From the NCBI GenBank assembly GCA_031281385.1, contig JAITFL010000162.1, positions 1 to 17,890 of the forward strand: 17,890 bases of DNA. Reading direction: 5' to 3'. Under the pieces are notes generated by a model, which did not search any database, was not told where the DNA came from, and worked only from the letters and a program-made list of their open reading frames with translations. Positions 1-7,098 of this stretch are shown one piece after another (position 1 is the first letter of the stretch; every line of letters starts with the position of its first letter). This DNA is from Holophagales bacterium (GTDB lineage Bacteria; Acidobacteriota; Holophagae; Holophagales; Holophagaceae). Made by a program: the position numbers and the translations under genes.

Positions 1-15
1 ACAATTGACAATTGT
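1..15. repeat. 15-bp palindrome, ACAATTG-A-CAATTGT
   Basis: Perfect inverted repeat with 7-bp arms around one central base. It is the exact reverse complement of positions 6581-6595, and a close relative lies at 10699-10711 (CAGTTG-A-CAACTG). Symmetry of this type suits a dimeric DNA-binding protein, but no regulator gene is in the window. The other two copies overlap stop codons; whether this one also follows a gene cannot be seen because it sits at the window edge. Confidence 0.6.
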
Positions 16-259
16 GGCGGCGGGCTGGCGCCCGCGCTGATTTTTTAATTCGGATTGAGCGCGTGACGCCGGTGGGACGTTCTTCCCGCCTGTATCGCCC
101 ACCCCGAAGCCAGCGCCGACAAAACCTGGCGCTGAACGGGGTAATTTCCCAACTTGGTAAGCCTACCTCACAGCCATCTCCCATATTGTCGTCCGCTCAT
201 CGAAGCCACCCCCCAACCGTCCGCCCCCCCATCGGAGCCATCCCGAGTACCCACCCGCT

Positions 260-390
260 CATCGGAGTCGTGCCCATGTATCCGCCCCTACATAGGGCAG
301 TAGGCGAGGCGAGTACCCGGGGTCTGGGGAGCGAGCGGAGCAGCGCGAGCCTGCGAGCGATGCAACAAGCGAGTTCCCCAGTTAAGCATT
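260..390 (+). repeat. dispersed repeat family A, copy 1
   Basis: The first 71 bases (260-330) align without gaps to 16700-16770 with about 9 mismatches. They also align to the reverse complement of 1787-1857 at roughly 76% identity. All copies share the block GGGGTCTGGGGA. In copies 1 and 2 this is followed by a conserved long-range stem, CTGGGGA (324-330) pairing with TCCCCAG (375-381) across a 44-base loop. Short CGCTCATCGGAGCC-like units also recur just upstream, at about 194 and 228. No convincing reading frame is present. The element looks like an intergenic repeat rather than a gene. Confidence 0.8.
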
Positions 391-396
391 AGGGCG

Positions 397-459
397 GGCT
401 CCATGAACCGGCGCGAAACGAAGCAAGTTGCCGGGTTGTGAACCCGAGCACGAAAGATA
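397..459 (+). repeat. repeat family B, unit 1
   Basis: A 63-bp unit beginning GGCTCCATGAACCGGCGCG and ending CGAAAGATA. It aligns ungapped with unit 2 (492-554) at about 83% identity. An inverted relative lies at 1401-1468. It follows repeat A directly. Confidence 0.75.
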
Positions 460-491
460 GAATCAGGCGCAACGAACTAGAGAAATGCCAG

Positions 492-554
492 GGCTCCACG
501 AATCGGCGCGAAACGAACCAAGTCACCGGGCTACCATCCCGAGCGCGAAAGATA
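492..554 (+). repeat. repeat family B, unit 2
   Basis: Second 63-bp unit, 95 bases downstream of unit 1 and in the same orientation. Shared blocks include CGGCGCGAAACGAA and CGAAAGATA. Its 3' half also matches the reverse complement of 1252-1301, and the match continues a few bases past the unit end (ATATRCGCCG). Confidence 0.72.
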
Positions 555-759
555 TACGCCGAGTAAATACCCCAGCCGGGCGCCATTCTGCACGATGGAA
601 TAGCGAGTGGGCAGGTTTCAGGGGAGTCAGCCTGCCGCTTGCAAGGCGAAATTGAATAAGCAAATGTAACCGAATGTAGCCGAACCAAGGCGGATGTGGC
701 GCGGGCGGTGGTGGCGGGGCGCGGCTTGGGGGCCGATATTTGGGTAAAGGAGATTTTTC

Positions 760-1629
760 ATGCTACTCACACACCCCACGATACTCTCGATTTCCATCCA
801 CGGCGTCGAATACCGCCCCGACGATGGCGTGTTTGACATGCCAGACAGCGCCGCGGCGATTGCCATGGCTGACTTTGGAATGACGGAAGCGAAAAGCGGG
901 CGGCCCAAACGGGCCAAGGCAGGCGGCCCCCCAAGCGCCAGGGCCAAGCCGCGCAGCCGCAAGCCCAAAGCCAAGCCACAGGGCGAAGGGATTAACTGGC
1001 CTGTCGCCGGCAGCTACACCTTTACTCCCAGCTTTTGCGCCCCGCAGCCCTATATCAATTACAACTTACAAAATACAAGCTGCAAGATGGAAACCGCTGC
1101 TGCAAGCGGCTCTGCATCTTGCATTTACCACATCAGCGATAGGATTTGGCCCTACCGCACCGATTCAGAAAGCGGCGAGGCCGTCCGCCCGGAGCCTTCT
1201 TCCGCGCCGAGTAACTCCTTAGCGTGGCATGAGCACCAGACAGGCCCGTCCACCGGCGCATATCTTTTGCGCTCGAAACATTGGCCTGGCGACTTGATGC
1301 ATCCCGCCCGTGGCCGTGGAGTTGGCACAGGCGCTGGACCATTGGCCCGGCGGTATCATCGGGCGGAATGGGTGCCCGGCGGGGTTATTTGCCCGGCGCG
1401 TACCTTTCGCGCTCGGGTTCGCGGCCCGACAACTTGCCTTGTCATGCGCCGGGTCGTGAAGTCTGGCCGGAAGCTAAGTGGATATAAAATTGGTTGCGGG
1501 CCGCTGCGCGGGAGTAGCCTGTTGAGGCGCAGCATTCCATATCCGCTCCCGGCTGGCGCCGCTCGCTCCATTCCACTCGCGCCTCCTAGCGCATTCGCGC
1601 TTTTGGAGATTTTTCGCCGCGCCATATAA
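760..1629 (+). CDS. small phage-type hypothetical protein, probably with a lost 3' end
   Basis: The start is well supported: AAGGAG at 747-752 lies 7 bases before the ATG. The open frame is 289 codons, but only the first 75 or so look like a genuine protein. These comprise a compact N-terminal domain (residues 10-40, including HGVEYRPDDGVFDMP and then an Ala-rich ADFGM segment) followed by a Lys/Arg/Pro/Ala-rich basic tail (residues 45-75). An 'I.G..Y.pd.G.fd.P....a....G' pattern recalls small proteins next to phage capsid genes; this is from memory and unconfirmed. Beyond about codon 78 the frame runs through hairpins and repeats B and C, with low-complexity, non-protein-like composition. 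I infer that the natural stop was lost or displaced, or that a frameshift occurred near 985-994. No other phage gene is recognisable nearby. Confidence 0.42.
   Translation: MLLTHPTILSISIHGVEYRPDDGVFDMPDSAAAIAMADFGMTEAKSGRPKRAKAGGPPSARAKPRSRKPKAKPQGEGINWPVAGSYTFTPSFCAPQPYINYNLQNTSCKMETAAASGSASCIYHISDRIWPYRTDSESGEAVRPEPSSAPSNSLAWHEHQTGPSTGAYLLRSKHWPGDLMHPARGRGVGTGAGPLARRYHRAEWVPGGVICPARTFRARVRGPTTCLVMRRVVKSGRKLSGYKIGCGPLRGSSLLRRSIPYPLPAGAARSIPLAPPSAFALLEIFRRAI
1081..1123. other. nested hairpin
   Basis: Outer arms TGCAAGATG (1081-1089) and CATCTTGCA (1115-1123) pair perfectly. Inside them CCGCT (1094-1098) pairs with AGCGG (1105-1109) around a 6-base loop. The two-tier stem lies within the doubtful 3' part of the 760 frame, which supports that part being non-coding. 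There is no T-tract, so a terminator is unlikely. Confidence 0.6.
1252..1301 (-). repeat. repeat family B, inverted divergent unit
   Basis: The reverse complement matches 514-562 (unit 2 and a few bases beyond) at roughly 70%. Shared blocks are CAAGTC, CGAGCGC, AAAGATAT and CGCCG. It is the weakest of the four B copies, credible mainly because a better inverted copy follows at 1401. Confidence 0.5.
1401..1468 (-). repeat. repeat family B, inverted unit
   Basis: The reverse complement contains CCGGCGC, GCAAGTTG, GAACCCGAGC and GCGAAAGGTA in the same order and spacing as unit 1 (397-459). Identity is about 79% over the 52 best-aligned bases. Together with 1252-1301 it mirrors the direct pair at 397-554. 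Confidence 0.68.
1524..1610 (+). repeat. repeat family C, copy 1
   Basis: Aligns ungapped over 87 bases with 16864-16950, with about 15 mismatches (83% identity). Each copy opens with GAGGCGCAGC, has a conserved middle (GCTCGCTCCATT) and closes with TTCGCGCTTTTGGAGA. GAGGCGC near the start can pair with GCGCCTC at 1569-1575, so the element carries its own hairpin. The distant copy, also close to a family A repeat, suggests that A and C travel together. Confidence 0.78.
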
Positions 1630-1644
1630 ATGCCGATTGATGAC

Positions 1645-1664
1645 GCGGCGAGGTCATTCGCCGC
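1645..1664. other. short hairpin
   Basis: GCGGCGA (1645-1651) and TCGCCGC (1658-1664) form a perfect 7-bp stem with a 6-base loop, between repeats C and A. No T-run follows. Function unknown. Confidence 0.4.
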
Positions 1665-1732
1665 TTGAGCTCGGGACGAGCATCTTGCGGCCTGTTGCGT
1701 TGTGTGCCGGGGCTTGGAAAAGCCTCCCGGAT

Positions 1733-1857
1733 GCTAACTGGGGATTCGCTCGGACCCGCCGCGCATGCGCGTCGAACCCTCGCTACTCCCCAGACCCCTT
1801 ATACTCGTTTCGTCCACCGCCCTACGTACGGGCAGATACATGGATATGGCTTCGATG
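1733..1857 (-). repeat. repeat family A, copy 2 (inverted)
   Basis: Read on the minus strand, 1857-1787 aligns ungapped over 71 bases with 260-330, including CCATGTATC and GGGGTCTGGGGA. It then preserves the stem CTGGGGA/TCCCCAG (1738-1744 with 1787-1793) and the TCCCCAGTTA-GCAT end seen at 375-388. It lies about 70 bp beyond the 3' end of the 1925-3847 gene. Confidence 0.72.
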
Positions 1858-1924
1858 AATGGTTTGCAAGCTGGGGTAGTACTTCGTTCAGCACCCAGTT
1901 TTGCAGCCAGATGCCACGCAGCTC

Positions 1925-3847
1925 CTAGTCAACATCAACATTCCGCCCGCCTCTGGCTATTGCTTCTTCGTTGATGTAAATGCCATTGATCCGTCCCCAT
2001 AGGCTGTTGAAGCCGCGGCGCATTGCGCCCTTGGACTTTAAGTCATCCAGCTCGGCGCCAATCAGTTTTCTGGATTCCCTGCCCTGCAAATCCTTGATGA
2101 GTTCTGAACGCTTTTCCAGCGTGAGGGGCGGGGCCGGTGTCCTATCTGTGACTATTATTGCCCACAGTGTCTCGTTGTTCGCCCATATCGGCCCGGCCTG
2201 GGCACCCACCTGGGCGTCCAAAATGGCCTGCCTGGCCCTTGGGTTGCCCTCTAGCTCGCTGATGTCGGCAAGCGCCACGTCTTTCTTGGTCTCTGGTTCG
2301 CCCAATGATTTTAGGTCGCTATTTGCAAGGATGATTTTTGCGGCCAGCAATGAGCGGGCGGCTTCGCTCCTAAATCCGCTCAAAACCTTGTCCCTTATTT
2401 CTTTCAGCGGGGGCACTGCGATGGGCAGCTCTTTCTGCACTCGATAGACCAAGAAGCGGCCTGGCGCGGAAACCACTTTGGAGACTTGGCCCACTTTCAT
2501 GTCAAAGGCTTCCATTGCGGCGTACTGGACTCCTTCAAGCCCTGGGACATTTGTCGCGTTTTGCACAAAAGGCTCGCTGAGCGTGGCTTTTAGGCCCAAG
2601 TCCTTAGCGGCGGCGCCCAAGTCCCCTTTGCCCCCTGCCCTTTTGCGAAGCTGCTCTAGCCTTTCTTTCGCCTTGGCCGAAAATCTTTCGTTGGCTATCT
2701 CTGAGGCCAGTTCCCTTTTTGCTTCTTCAAACGTCTTTTCTCTGCGATCCTCTAGTTTGATAAGGTGCAGGCCGTACATGCTCTGGACAGGGCCGCTGAT
2801 CTCGCCCTTTTTGAGCGCAAACGCGCCATCCCAAAACCCTTTGTCCATGGTGCCATCCCTGAACCAGCCAAGGTCGCCATAGTTGGCTTTCGCGCTTGGG
2901 TCTTCGCTCTCTTCTTCTGCCACTTTGGCAAAGTTGGCCCCGGCCATCAGCCTGGCCCTGATCTTCAAAATTTTTTCCTGTGCGGCCTTTATCTCATCGG
3001 GAGTAGTCCCCCTAATCAAGATGTGGCTGGCCTTTAGTTCGATGTAGCTATTCTTTTTTGATTCATAGGCGATTTTTAGCACCTCCTCTTCGGGGGCAAG
3101 GGAATCGCCAAAAAAGCTGGGTTCGATGGTGACGATCTGCAACACTCGTCGAGCGCCAGCCTGAAATCTGTCGCCAGATGCTTTTAGGTACGTCTCCAGC
3201 GCCTCGTCGCCAGGGTCGGCCACAGACGCTTCGTCTGGCTTTAGCGCCACATATTCGATGGACATCTTTTCGTTTCGCACTCTATTTTCGATCTCAAGCC
3301 AAGCCTCGTCCACAGGCACCAAGGCGGCGGCATTGTCGTACAGCTTGTCCATTATCAGGCGGCTCTTTGTGCTGTCCTCAAAGTTCTTTAGCGAAAGGTT
3401 GAAGTAGCGGGCCAGTATGCTTTTGATCTCTTCTGTTGGCAAAAGGTGGCCCTTTGGGTCTTTCATTATTGGGATAGATTTTAGCTCGGCGGCCAATGCG
3501 TCGCGCAGCTCCGAATCTGTAACCACCACGCCATGCCTGTCGGCCAGCTCTTCTGTCAGGCGCAGGTTCATCAACTGGCCCAATGCCTGCTGCTGGATGA
3601 ATGGCAGGATTTGATCCATGTTGTCTTGCTGGCCGAACTGCTGCATCATGCGCCTCATGGCGTCGTTTACCTCGCGCCGCCTTATGTCGCGCCCGTACAC
3701 CCGCGCCAGCACCACCTCCGGCGAGTCGGGGTGCGTAGTTCTAAAGGCCGTGCCCAGATAGGCCAAAAGCCCAACCGAGAGGATGAGCATCAAGCCGCCT
3801 GTCAAACCCTGGCTGCTCTTAAACACTTTTCTGAAATCGCGAAGCAT
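1925..3847 (-). CDS. PpiD/SurA-like periplasmic peptidyl-prolyl isomerase, membrane-anchored
   Basis: 640 residues. A short basic N-terminus precedes one membrane helix (about 14-34), giving a PpiD-like anchor with the rest in the periplasm. A SurA_N/SurA_N_3-type chaperone helical region spans about 44-190. One parvulin (PPIC rotamase) domain covers about 272-368, with the family landmarks ASHIL (273-277), GDLGWFRDG (324-332), FWDGAFALKKGEISGPV and YGLHLIKL (358-365). The C-terminal half is a second helical substrate-binding region. Expected role: folding of newly exported proteins in the envelope; PpiD proteins can sit at the Sec exit. The length is close to the usual 600-650 residues. The start is supported by GGAG five bases upstream. 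It is divergent from the exported pair at 3994-6581 and shares its intergenic region. Among class members PpiD fits better than SurA because of the uncleaved anchor, but it has one PPIC domain and modest similarity, so I give no symbol. Confidence 0.9.
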   Translation of the reverse strand: MLRDFRKVFKSSQGLTGGLMLILSVGLLAYLGTAFRTTHPDSPEVVLARVYGRDIRRREVNDAMRRMMQQFGQQDNMDQILPFIQQQALGQLMNLRLTEELADRHGVVVTDSELRDALAAELKSIPIMKDPKGHLLPTEEIKSILARYFNLSLKNFEDSTKSRLIMDKLYDNAAALVPVDEAWLEIENRVRNEKMSIEYVALKPDEASVADPGDEALETYLKASGDRFQAGARRVLQIVTIEPSFFGDSLAPEEEVLKIAYESKKNSYIELKASHILIRGTTPDEIKAAQEKILKIRARLMAGANFAKVAEEESEDPSAKANYGDLGWFRDGTMDKGFWDGAFALKKGEISGPVQSMYGLHLIKLEDRREKTFEEAKRELASEIANERFSAKAKERLEQLRKRAGGKGDLGAAAKDLGLKATLSEPFVQNATNVPGLEGVQYAAMEAFDMKVGQVSKVVSAPGRFLVYRVQKELPIAVPPLKEIRDKVLSGFRSEAARSLLAAKIILANSDLKSLGEPETKKDVALADISELEGNPRARQAILDAQVGAQAGPIWANNETLWAIIVTDRTPAPPLTLEKRSELIKDLQGRESRKLIGAELDDLKSKGAMRRGFNSLWGRINGIYINEEAIARGGRNVDVD

Positions 3848-3930
3848 GGCAACTCCAATTTCTATTTAGACTCTGAACCTTTTAGAATACCGCAGAATTG
3901 AGGATTTTTCGAGCCGCCCGCCAAATCAAC

Positions 3931-3958
3931 TTCTTTGGGCTACAAAAACATGTAAAAT
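3931..3958 (+). promoter_or_regulatory. possible promoter for the exported pair
   Basis: TAAAAT (3953-3958), preceded by TG as an extended -10, with a weak TTCTTT at -35 (3931-3936, 16-base spacer). It would start transcription about 30 bases before the 3994 ATG. It lies in the divergent 3848-3993 region shared with the prolyl isomerase gene. Only the -10 is convincing. Confidence 0.35.
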
Positions 3959-3993
3959 TCAAATGGTGGGTACCCATGTGGAGATGCCAAACA

Positions 3994-5256
3994 ATGTCAA
4001 TCACAGCCATTTTCGCCCTTCCAGCCCTTATCGCGGCACCCCAGCAGCCAAACGAACCCGGCGGCTTCACTTTTAGGGAGCGCACAGCAGCCTTTGTCAC
4101 AATTGCCCCCAAAGATCACGAAATATTCAACAAGGCCAGGCAACTGCTGAACGGGCCCGAATTGGTCGAATACGCAATTGGCAAATACCCTCTCAATCCC
4201 AACCCCGCAAAGCCCGGCGCGGTATATACCTACGCAAGCAAATTCATTGACATATCAAAGCCAGGGTGGGCCCTGTTCGCGCCCTCGGGCAAGCTGTTAG
4301 CCAAAGGCGAAGCGCTGCCCACTGCGGCGCAGGCGCTTGAAACCCTCAACAAGGCCAACATCCAGTCGCCCGTAAAAACACTGCGCGATTTCCTAAAAAA
4401 ATACCCCAGCAGTATAGAGGCGCGAGCCGAGCTAATGAGGCTGCTGCGATCAAAAGCCATCAAGCAGACTCGAAAAAAACTCGACATAGAATTCAAGTCA
4501 TTGGGCGAACTCATGGATGACGGCGAAATCAACAGCTATATGACCAGAGGAGACGATTTCCCCGACATCAGCTCTTTCAAGTCGAAACGACTTGACCAGC
4601 GGGATGACTTGGCCATCTGGGGACCCTACGCCCAAGAACTTGACAAAGTGTTTACGGACGGAACATGGCCCAACTATCCTTATTCGATGGGAGACCCGGT
4701 GAACTACACGCCCTTGGAGGTATGCAGCCCAACCATGATCGCTGTGTATATCCGCCATCTGCCAAAAGTAGAGGATATGCTGATGGCCTACCCCGGCAGC
4801 GTAACTTGCTGGGACCTCTGGCTCTACATGACGCAGTTGACCGGAAGGCAAAGGGGGGCGTTCGTCAACGGCCTGCCCGACATACCGCCGGAACTGCGGA
4901 TCGAGTGGCCGCCAAGAGCCGTAATAAACACCCTTGTAAAAAACGCCAGGGAAAGCAGCGACTGGGCACTGGTCAGGAGCCTATTGGACGATTTTTGGGG
5001 TGACATGAAGGGCCAAGCGAAATGGGACAGCCAGCACACTTCAGCAACCAGAATACATCGGCAAGTGAATTGGGACATCAACTATGCGCCGCTGCTGGAA
5101 TCCATGCTGCAAACCGCCTCCACGCCCGAAGCCTGGGAATTTGTGCAAGCCATCATGGCAAGCCAGGAAACCCGCCACATGATAGACAAATGCATAGAAT
5201 TAGCGATCAAGTGCAACAGAAAAGACTTGGCAGAAGAATGGGGGAAAATGAAATGA
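3994..5256 (+). CDS. exported protein of unknown function, paralogue 1
   Basis: 420 residues from the ATG at 3994, chosen because GGAGA (3980-3984) lies 9 bases upstream and the protein then opens with a short hydrophobic signal-like stretch (MSITAIFALPALIAAPQQ). An in-frame ATG at 3976 is possible. There is no recognised domain. Residues about 90-150 combine a WALFAPSGKLLAKGEALP segment with PVKTLRDFLKKYP and IEARAELMRLL, like a beta-hairpin followed by TPR-like helices. The C-terminal half is mostly helical and ends DLAEEWGKMK. It is homologous along its length to the next gene: WDLWLY, EWPPRAVIN, the FW at 334-335, APLLESM and EEWGKMK all have counterparts there. The stop overlaps the next start (ATGA), so the two are co-translated. 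A periplasmic or outer-membrane-associated scaffold is a guess. Confidence 0.85.
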   Translation: MSITAIFALPALIAAPQQPNEPGGFTFRERTAAFVTIAPKDHEIFNKARQLLNGPELVEYAIGKYPLNPNPAKPGAVYTYASKFIDISKPGWALFAPSGKLLAKGEALPTAAQALETLNKANIQSPVKTLRDFLKKYPSSIEARAELMRLLRSKAIKQTRKKLDIEFKSLGELMDDGEINSYMTRGDDFPDISSFKSKRLDQRDDLAIWGPYAQELDKVFTDGTWPNYPYSMGDPVNYTPLEVCSPTMIAVYIRHLPKVEDMLMAYPGSVTCWDLWLYMTQLTGRQRGAFVNGLPDIPPELRIEWPPRAVINTLVKNARESSDWALVRSLLDDFWGDMKGQAKWDSQHTSATRIHRQVNWDINYAPLLESMLQTASTPEAWEFVQAIMASQETRHMIDKCIELAIKCNRKDLAEEWGKMK

Positions 5257-6581
5257 CGCGATTTTTCGTTTTGGCTCTTTTGTCGTTTGCCGCACTGTGC
5301 GCCCAAACGCACGAACCTTCCGCATCAATGGGCTATCGGACGTTTCAGAACCTGCAAAAAGCGCTCGGAAAGGAAAAGTGCGGAGCCGTGGTAGCCGTCG
5401 CCCCAGAAGGCAAGGTAGATGAGGCCAAGCAGGCGCTAGAAAGCGTAATGGCAGACGAAAGGATATTGCCCTACAGCCTCTACAGGCTTGCTCAGACAAC
5501 GACGGACGAAGACGACCTCATCGGCAAAGCCCTGAGCGAACAACAGGGCTGGAAGGCAGACGCCGAGCGCTGGGCATTCGTGGACTCAGTGGGGCAGGTA
5601 GCGGCTGAAGGCGCAGGCGTCCCCTCGCCAGAAGACATACTAAAGGCGCTTGGCAGCGCGTCCATCCGCCCGCGAATAGAAATATTGAAGCAGATTATCA
5701 GGCAACGCCCAGAGCTCATGGAAGCCCAGATGGAGCTATTGGACGAGCTAAAATACCAATGCGACATTCGCGCGTTCAGGGCCCTCAAGATCAAACCGCC
5801 GCCAGGGCCTCCGAGATTCAACAGCGGCAATTGGACCATAAACGGTTTCACTGTTGCCGTGGGCGACGCCGTTCCAGATTATGAGGACGGCGACGCGCCA
5901 TTGCTGGGCGATTCGGACGACGAAGCCATCTGGTCCGAATACGAGCGCACATTTAATGGCACTGCACCAAAAATGCTGGATCAAGGCTTTTTTTACCAAC
6001 TCCGGTCGCTGTTGCCAGACACACTAAAGCACAGCCCAAAACTAAAGAAAATGGCCAACCGCTTTGCATCCAAGGTTGAAGATGCCCTAAAAGATGAGCC
6101 ATCGAATTTGGGGCTGTGGGACACTTGGATTGCGTTAAAGACTGACCGCTCGATAATAGACCTGCTGGACGAATTAGAACCGCTGCGGCCCTTCCCCGGT
6201 TTAGGATCATGGCCGCCAGAACCTGTCAGGAACCTACTTTTTTGGCACTTGCGGCGCACTGGCGGCTGGGAGAGGATAATCGGCATCGCCGAGCCATTTT
6301 GGCTGGAGATTGTCCGCTTCCTGAATCCAGAGGGCAAGGCCACAGAGTACGGGGAGCTATTGTCCGCCATCAGCGTGTGGGCAAATGTGGTTGAACCCCT
6401 GCTGGAATCATATATAGCCACAGGCAGAATGGCCGACGCAGAACAAATCGTGGATGCGTACCATAACAATTCCAAATCAGAACAAGTCTTTGCCAAGGCC
6501 GCAGAAATAGCGAAAAAACACGGGTTCAACGCGCTTGCTGAAAAATGGGGAAAGCTGAAAGTCAAGACTGATAACAAGTAA
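5253..6581 (+). CDS. exported protein of unknown function, paralogue 2
   Basis: 442 residues. The start at 5253 overlaps the preceding stop as ATGA and has a GGGGG purine block 7 bases upstream. The frame is open further upstream, but that part is a shadow of paralogue 1. A clear signal peptide (MTRFFVLALLSFAALCAQ) has a likely cleavage after Cys-Ala or just before Gln18. Landmarks shared with paralogue 1: WAFVDSVGQVAAEGAGVP (107-124), RPELMEAQMELLDELK (152-167), DDEAIWSEY (222-230), LWDTWIALK (288-296), WPPEPVRNLL (320-329), PFW (348-350), EPLLESYIATG and ALAEKWGKLK (428-437). Residues 180-225 form a Pro/Gly/Asp-rich insert absent from paralogue 1. The stop codon TAA begins a 19-bp palindrome. 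Function not recognised; a thioredoxin-like N-terminal fold plus TPR-like helices is possible. Confidence 0.88.
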   Translation: MTRFFVLALLSFAALCAQTHEPSASMGYRTFQNLQKALGKEKCGAVVAVAPEGKVDEAKQALESVMADERILPYSLYRLAQTTTDEDDLIGKALSEQQGWKADAERWAFVDSVGQVAAEGAGVPSPEDILKALGSASIRPRIEILKQIIRQRPELMEAQMELLDELKYQCDIRAFRALKIKPPPGPPRFNSGNWTINGFTVAVGDAVPDYEDGDAPLLGDSDDEAIWSEYERTFNGTAPKMLDQGFFYQLRSLLPDTLKHSPKLKKMANRFASKVEDALKDEPSNLGLWDTWIALKTDRSIIDLLDELEPLRPFPGLGSWPPEPVRNLLFWHLRRTGGWERIIGIAEPFWLEIVRFLNPEGKATEYGELLSAISVWANVVEPLLESYIATGRMADAEQIVDAYHNNSKSEQVFAKAAEIAKKHGFNALAEKWGKLKVKTDNK

Positions 6582-6597
6582 CAATTGTCAATTGTTA
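6579..6597. promoter_or_regulatory. 19-bp palindrome between exported pair and smpB (operator candidate)
   Basis: TAACAATTG-T-CAATTGTTA is a perfect inverted repeat with 9-bp arms. It starts at the stop codon of paralogue 2 and its right arm contains TTGTTA, the proposed -35 of smpB. Its 15-base core is the reverse complement of positions 1-15. A bound dimeric regulator would overlap RNA polymerase. The AT-rich stem without a T-tract argues against an intrinsic terminator. Confidence 0.55.
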
Positions 6598-6620
6598 TAC
6601 CCTCCCAACTACCCTAGACT
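6592..6620 (+). promoter_or_regulatory. possible smpB promoter giving a leaderless mRNA
   Basis: TTGTTA (6592-6597), a 17-base spacer, then TAGACT (6615-6620). The predicted start point falls at about 6627, the ATG itself. No Shine-Dalgarno sequence lies upstream of that ATG (ACCCTAGACTGTATGA), unlike almost every other gene here. Both hexamers match consensus at four of six positions. Confidence 0.38.
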
Positions 6621-6626
6621 GTATGA

Positions 6627-7082
6627 ATGTCAGGAGATTTAGTACGCAACCGCAAGGCGTTCCACAACTACCAAGTGCTAGACACTTGGGAGGCCGGGCT
6701 CGCCCTGCTGGGCACCGAGGTCAAGAGCCTTAGGAGCGGCAAGGGGAACCTGCAAGACGCTTTTGTGGACATCATTTCCGGCGAACTATGGATGAAACAG
6801 GCCAACATAGCCGTTTACGAATTTGGCACCTACGCCAACCACGAACCCTTGAGGCCCCGCAAGCTACTGCTGAAAAAAGAAGAAATTAAGCGGATAATCG
6901 CAAAGTCAGAGCGAAAGGGCCTGACCATAATCCCATTGGCGATTTACCTAAACGCCAGGGGCAAGATCAAGGTAAAGATAGCGCTGGCTGAGGGCAAGTC
7001 CAAGGCGGACAAGCGCGAGGCCATCAAGGAAAGGGACGCCAAAAGGGAGATGGACAGGATTAGAAAGGGCGGCAGAGAGTAA
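6627..7082 (+). CDS. smpB: SsrA-binding protein SmpB
   Basis: 151 residues, the normal length. SmpB binds the tRNA-like part of tmRNA and carries it into stalled ribosomes for trans-translation in the cytoplasm. The family pattern is intact: NRKAFHNYQVLDTWEAGL near the N-terminus, GTEVKSLRSGKGNLQDAF (29-46), the NHEPLRPRKLLL region (71-82), GLTIIPLAIYLNARGKIKV and a basic C-terminal tail ending DRIRKGG. This tail becomes helical and probes the mRNA channel. No ribosome binding site precedes the ATG, suggesting leaderless translation. It is separated by 45 bp from the exported pair and converges with the glycosidase gene 16 bp away. The partner tmRNA gene is not in the window. Confidence 0.97.
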   Translation: MSGDLVRNRKAFHNYQVLDTWEAGLALLGTEVKSLRSGKGNLQDAFVDIISGELWMKQANIAVYEFGTYANHEPLRPRKLLLKKEEIKRIIAKSERKGLTIIPLAIYLNARGKIKVKIALAEGKSKADKREAIKERDAKREMDRIRKGGRE

Positions 7083-7098
7083 ACCAAGCACCATCGGC

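Noticed and set aside
191..280. CRISPR-like array from recurring CGCTCATCGGAGCC units
   Set aside because: Only three degenerate units, irregular spacing, no leader or cas gene; better explained as part of repeat A.
12..392. 126-codon open frame at the window start
   Set aside because: Starts without a ribosome binding site, runs through repeat A, and has low-complexity Pro/Ser/His composition. Treated as chance.
1..1924. Transposase or integrase gene that could explain the inverted repeats
   Set aside because: No frame on either strand shows DDE, HUH, serine or tyrosine recombinase patterns.
5022..5252. Upstream extension of the second exported protein
   Set aside because: This stretch is the coding region of the first paralogue in another frame; the signal peptide and ribosome binding site fix the start at 5253.
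6583..7098. tmRNA (ssrA) gene beside smpB
   Set aside because: smpB and ssrA are often neighbours, but there is no room here: smpB ends 16 bp from the converging gene and no tRNA-like ends are seen.
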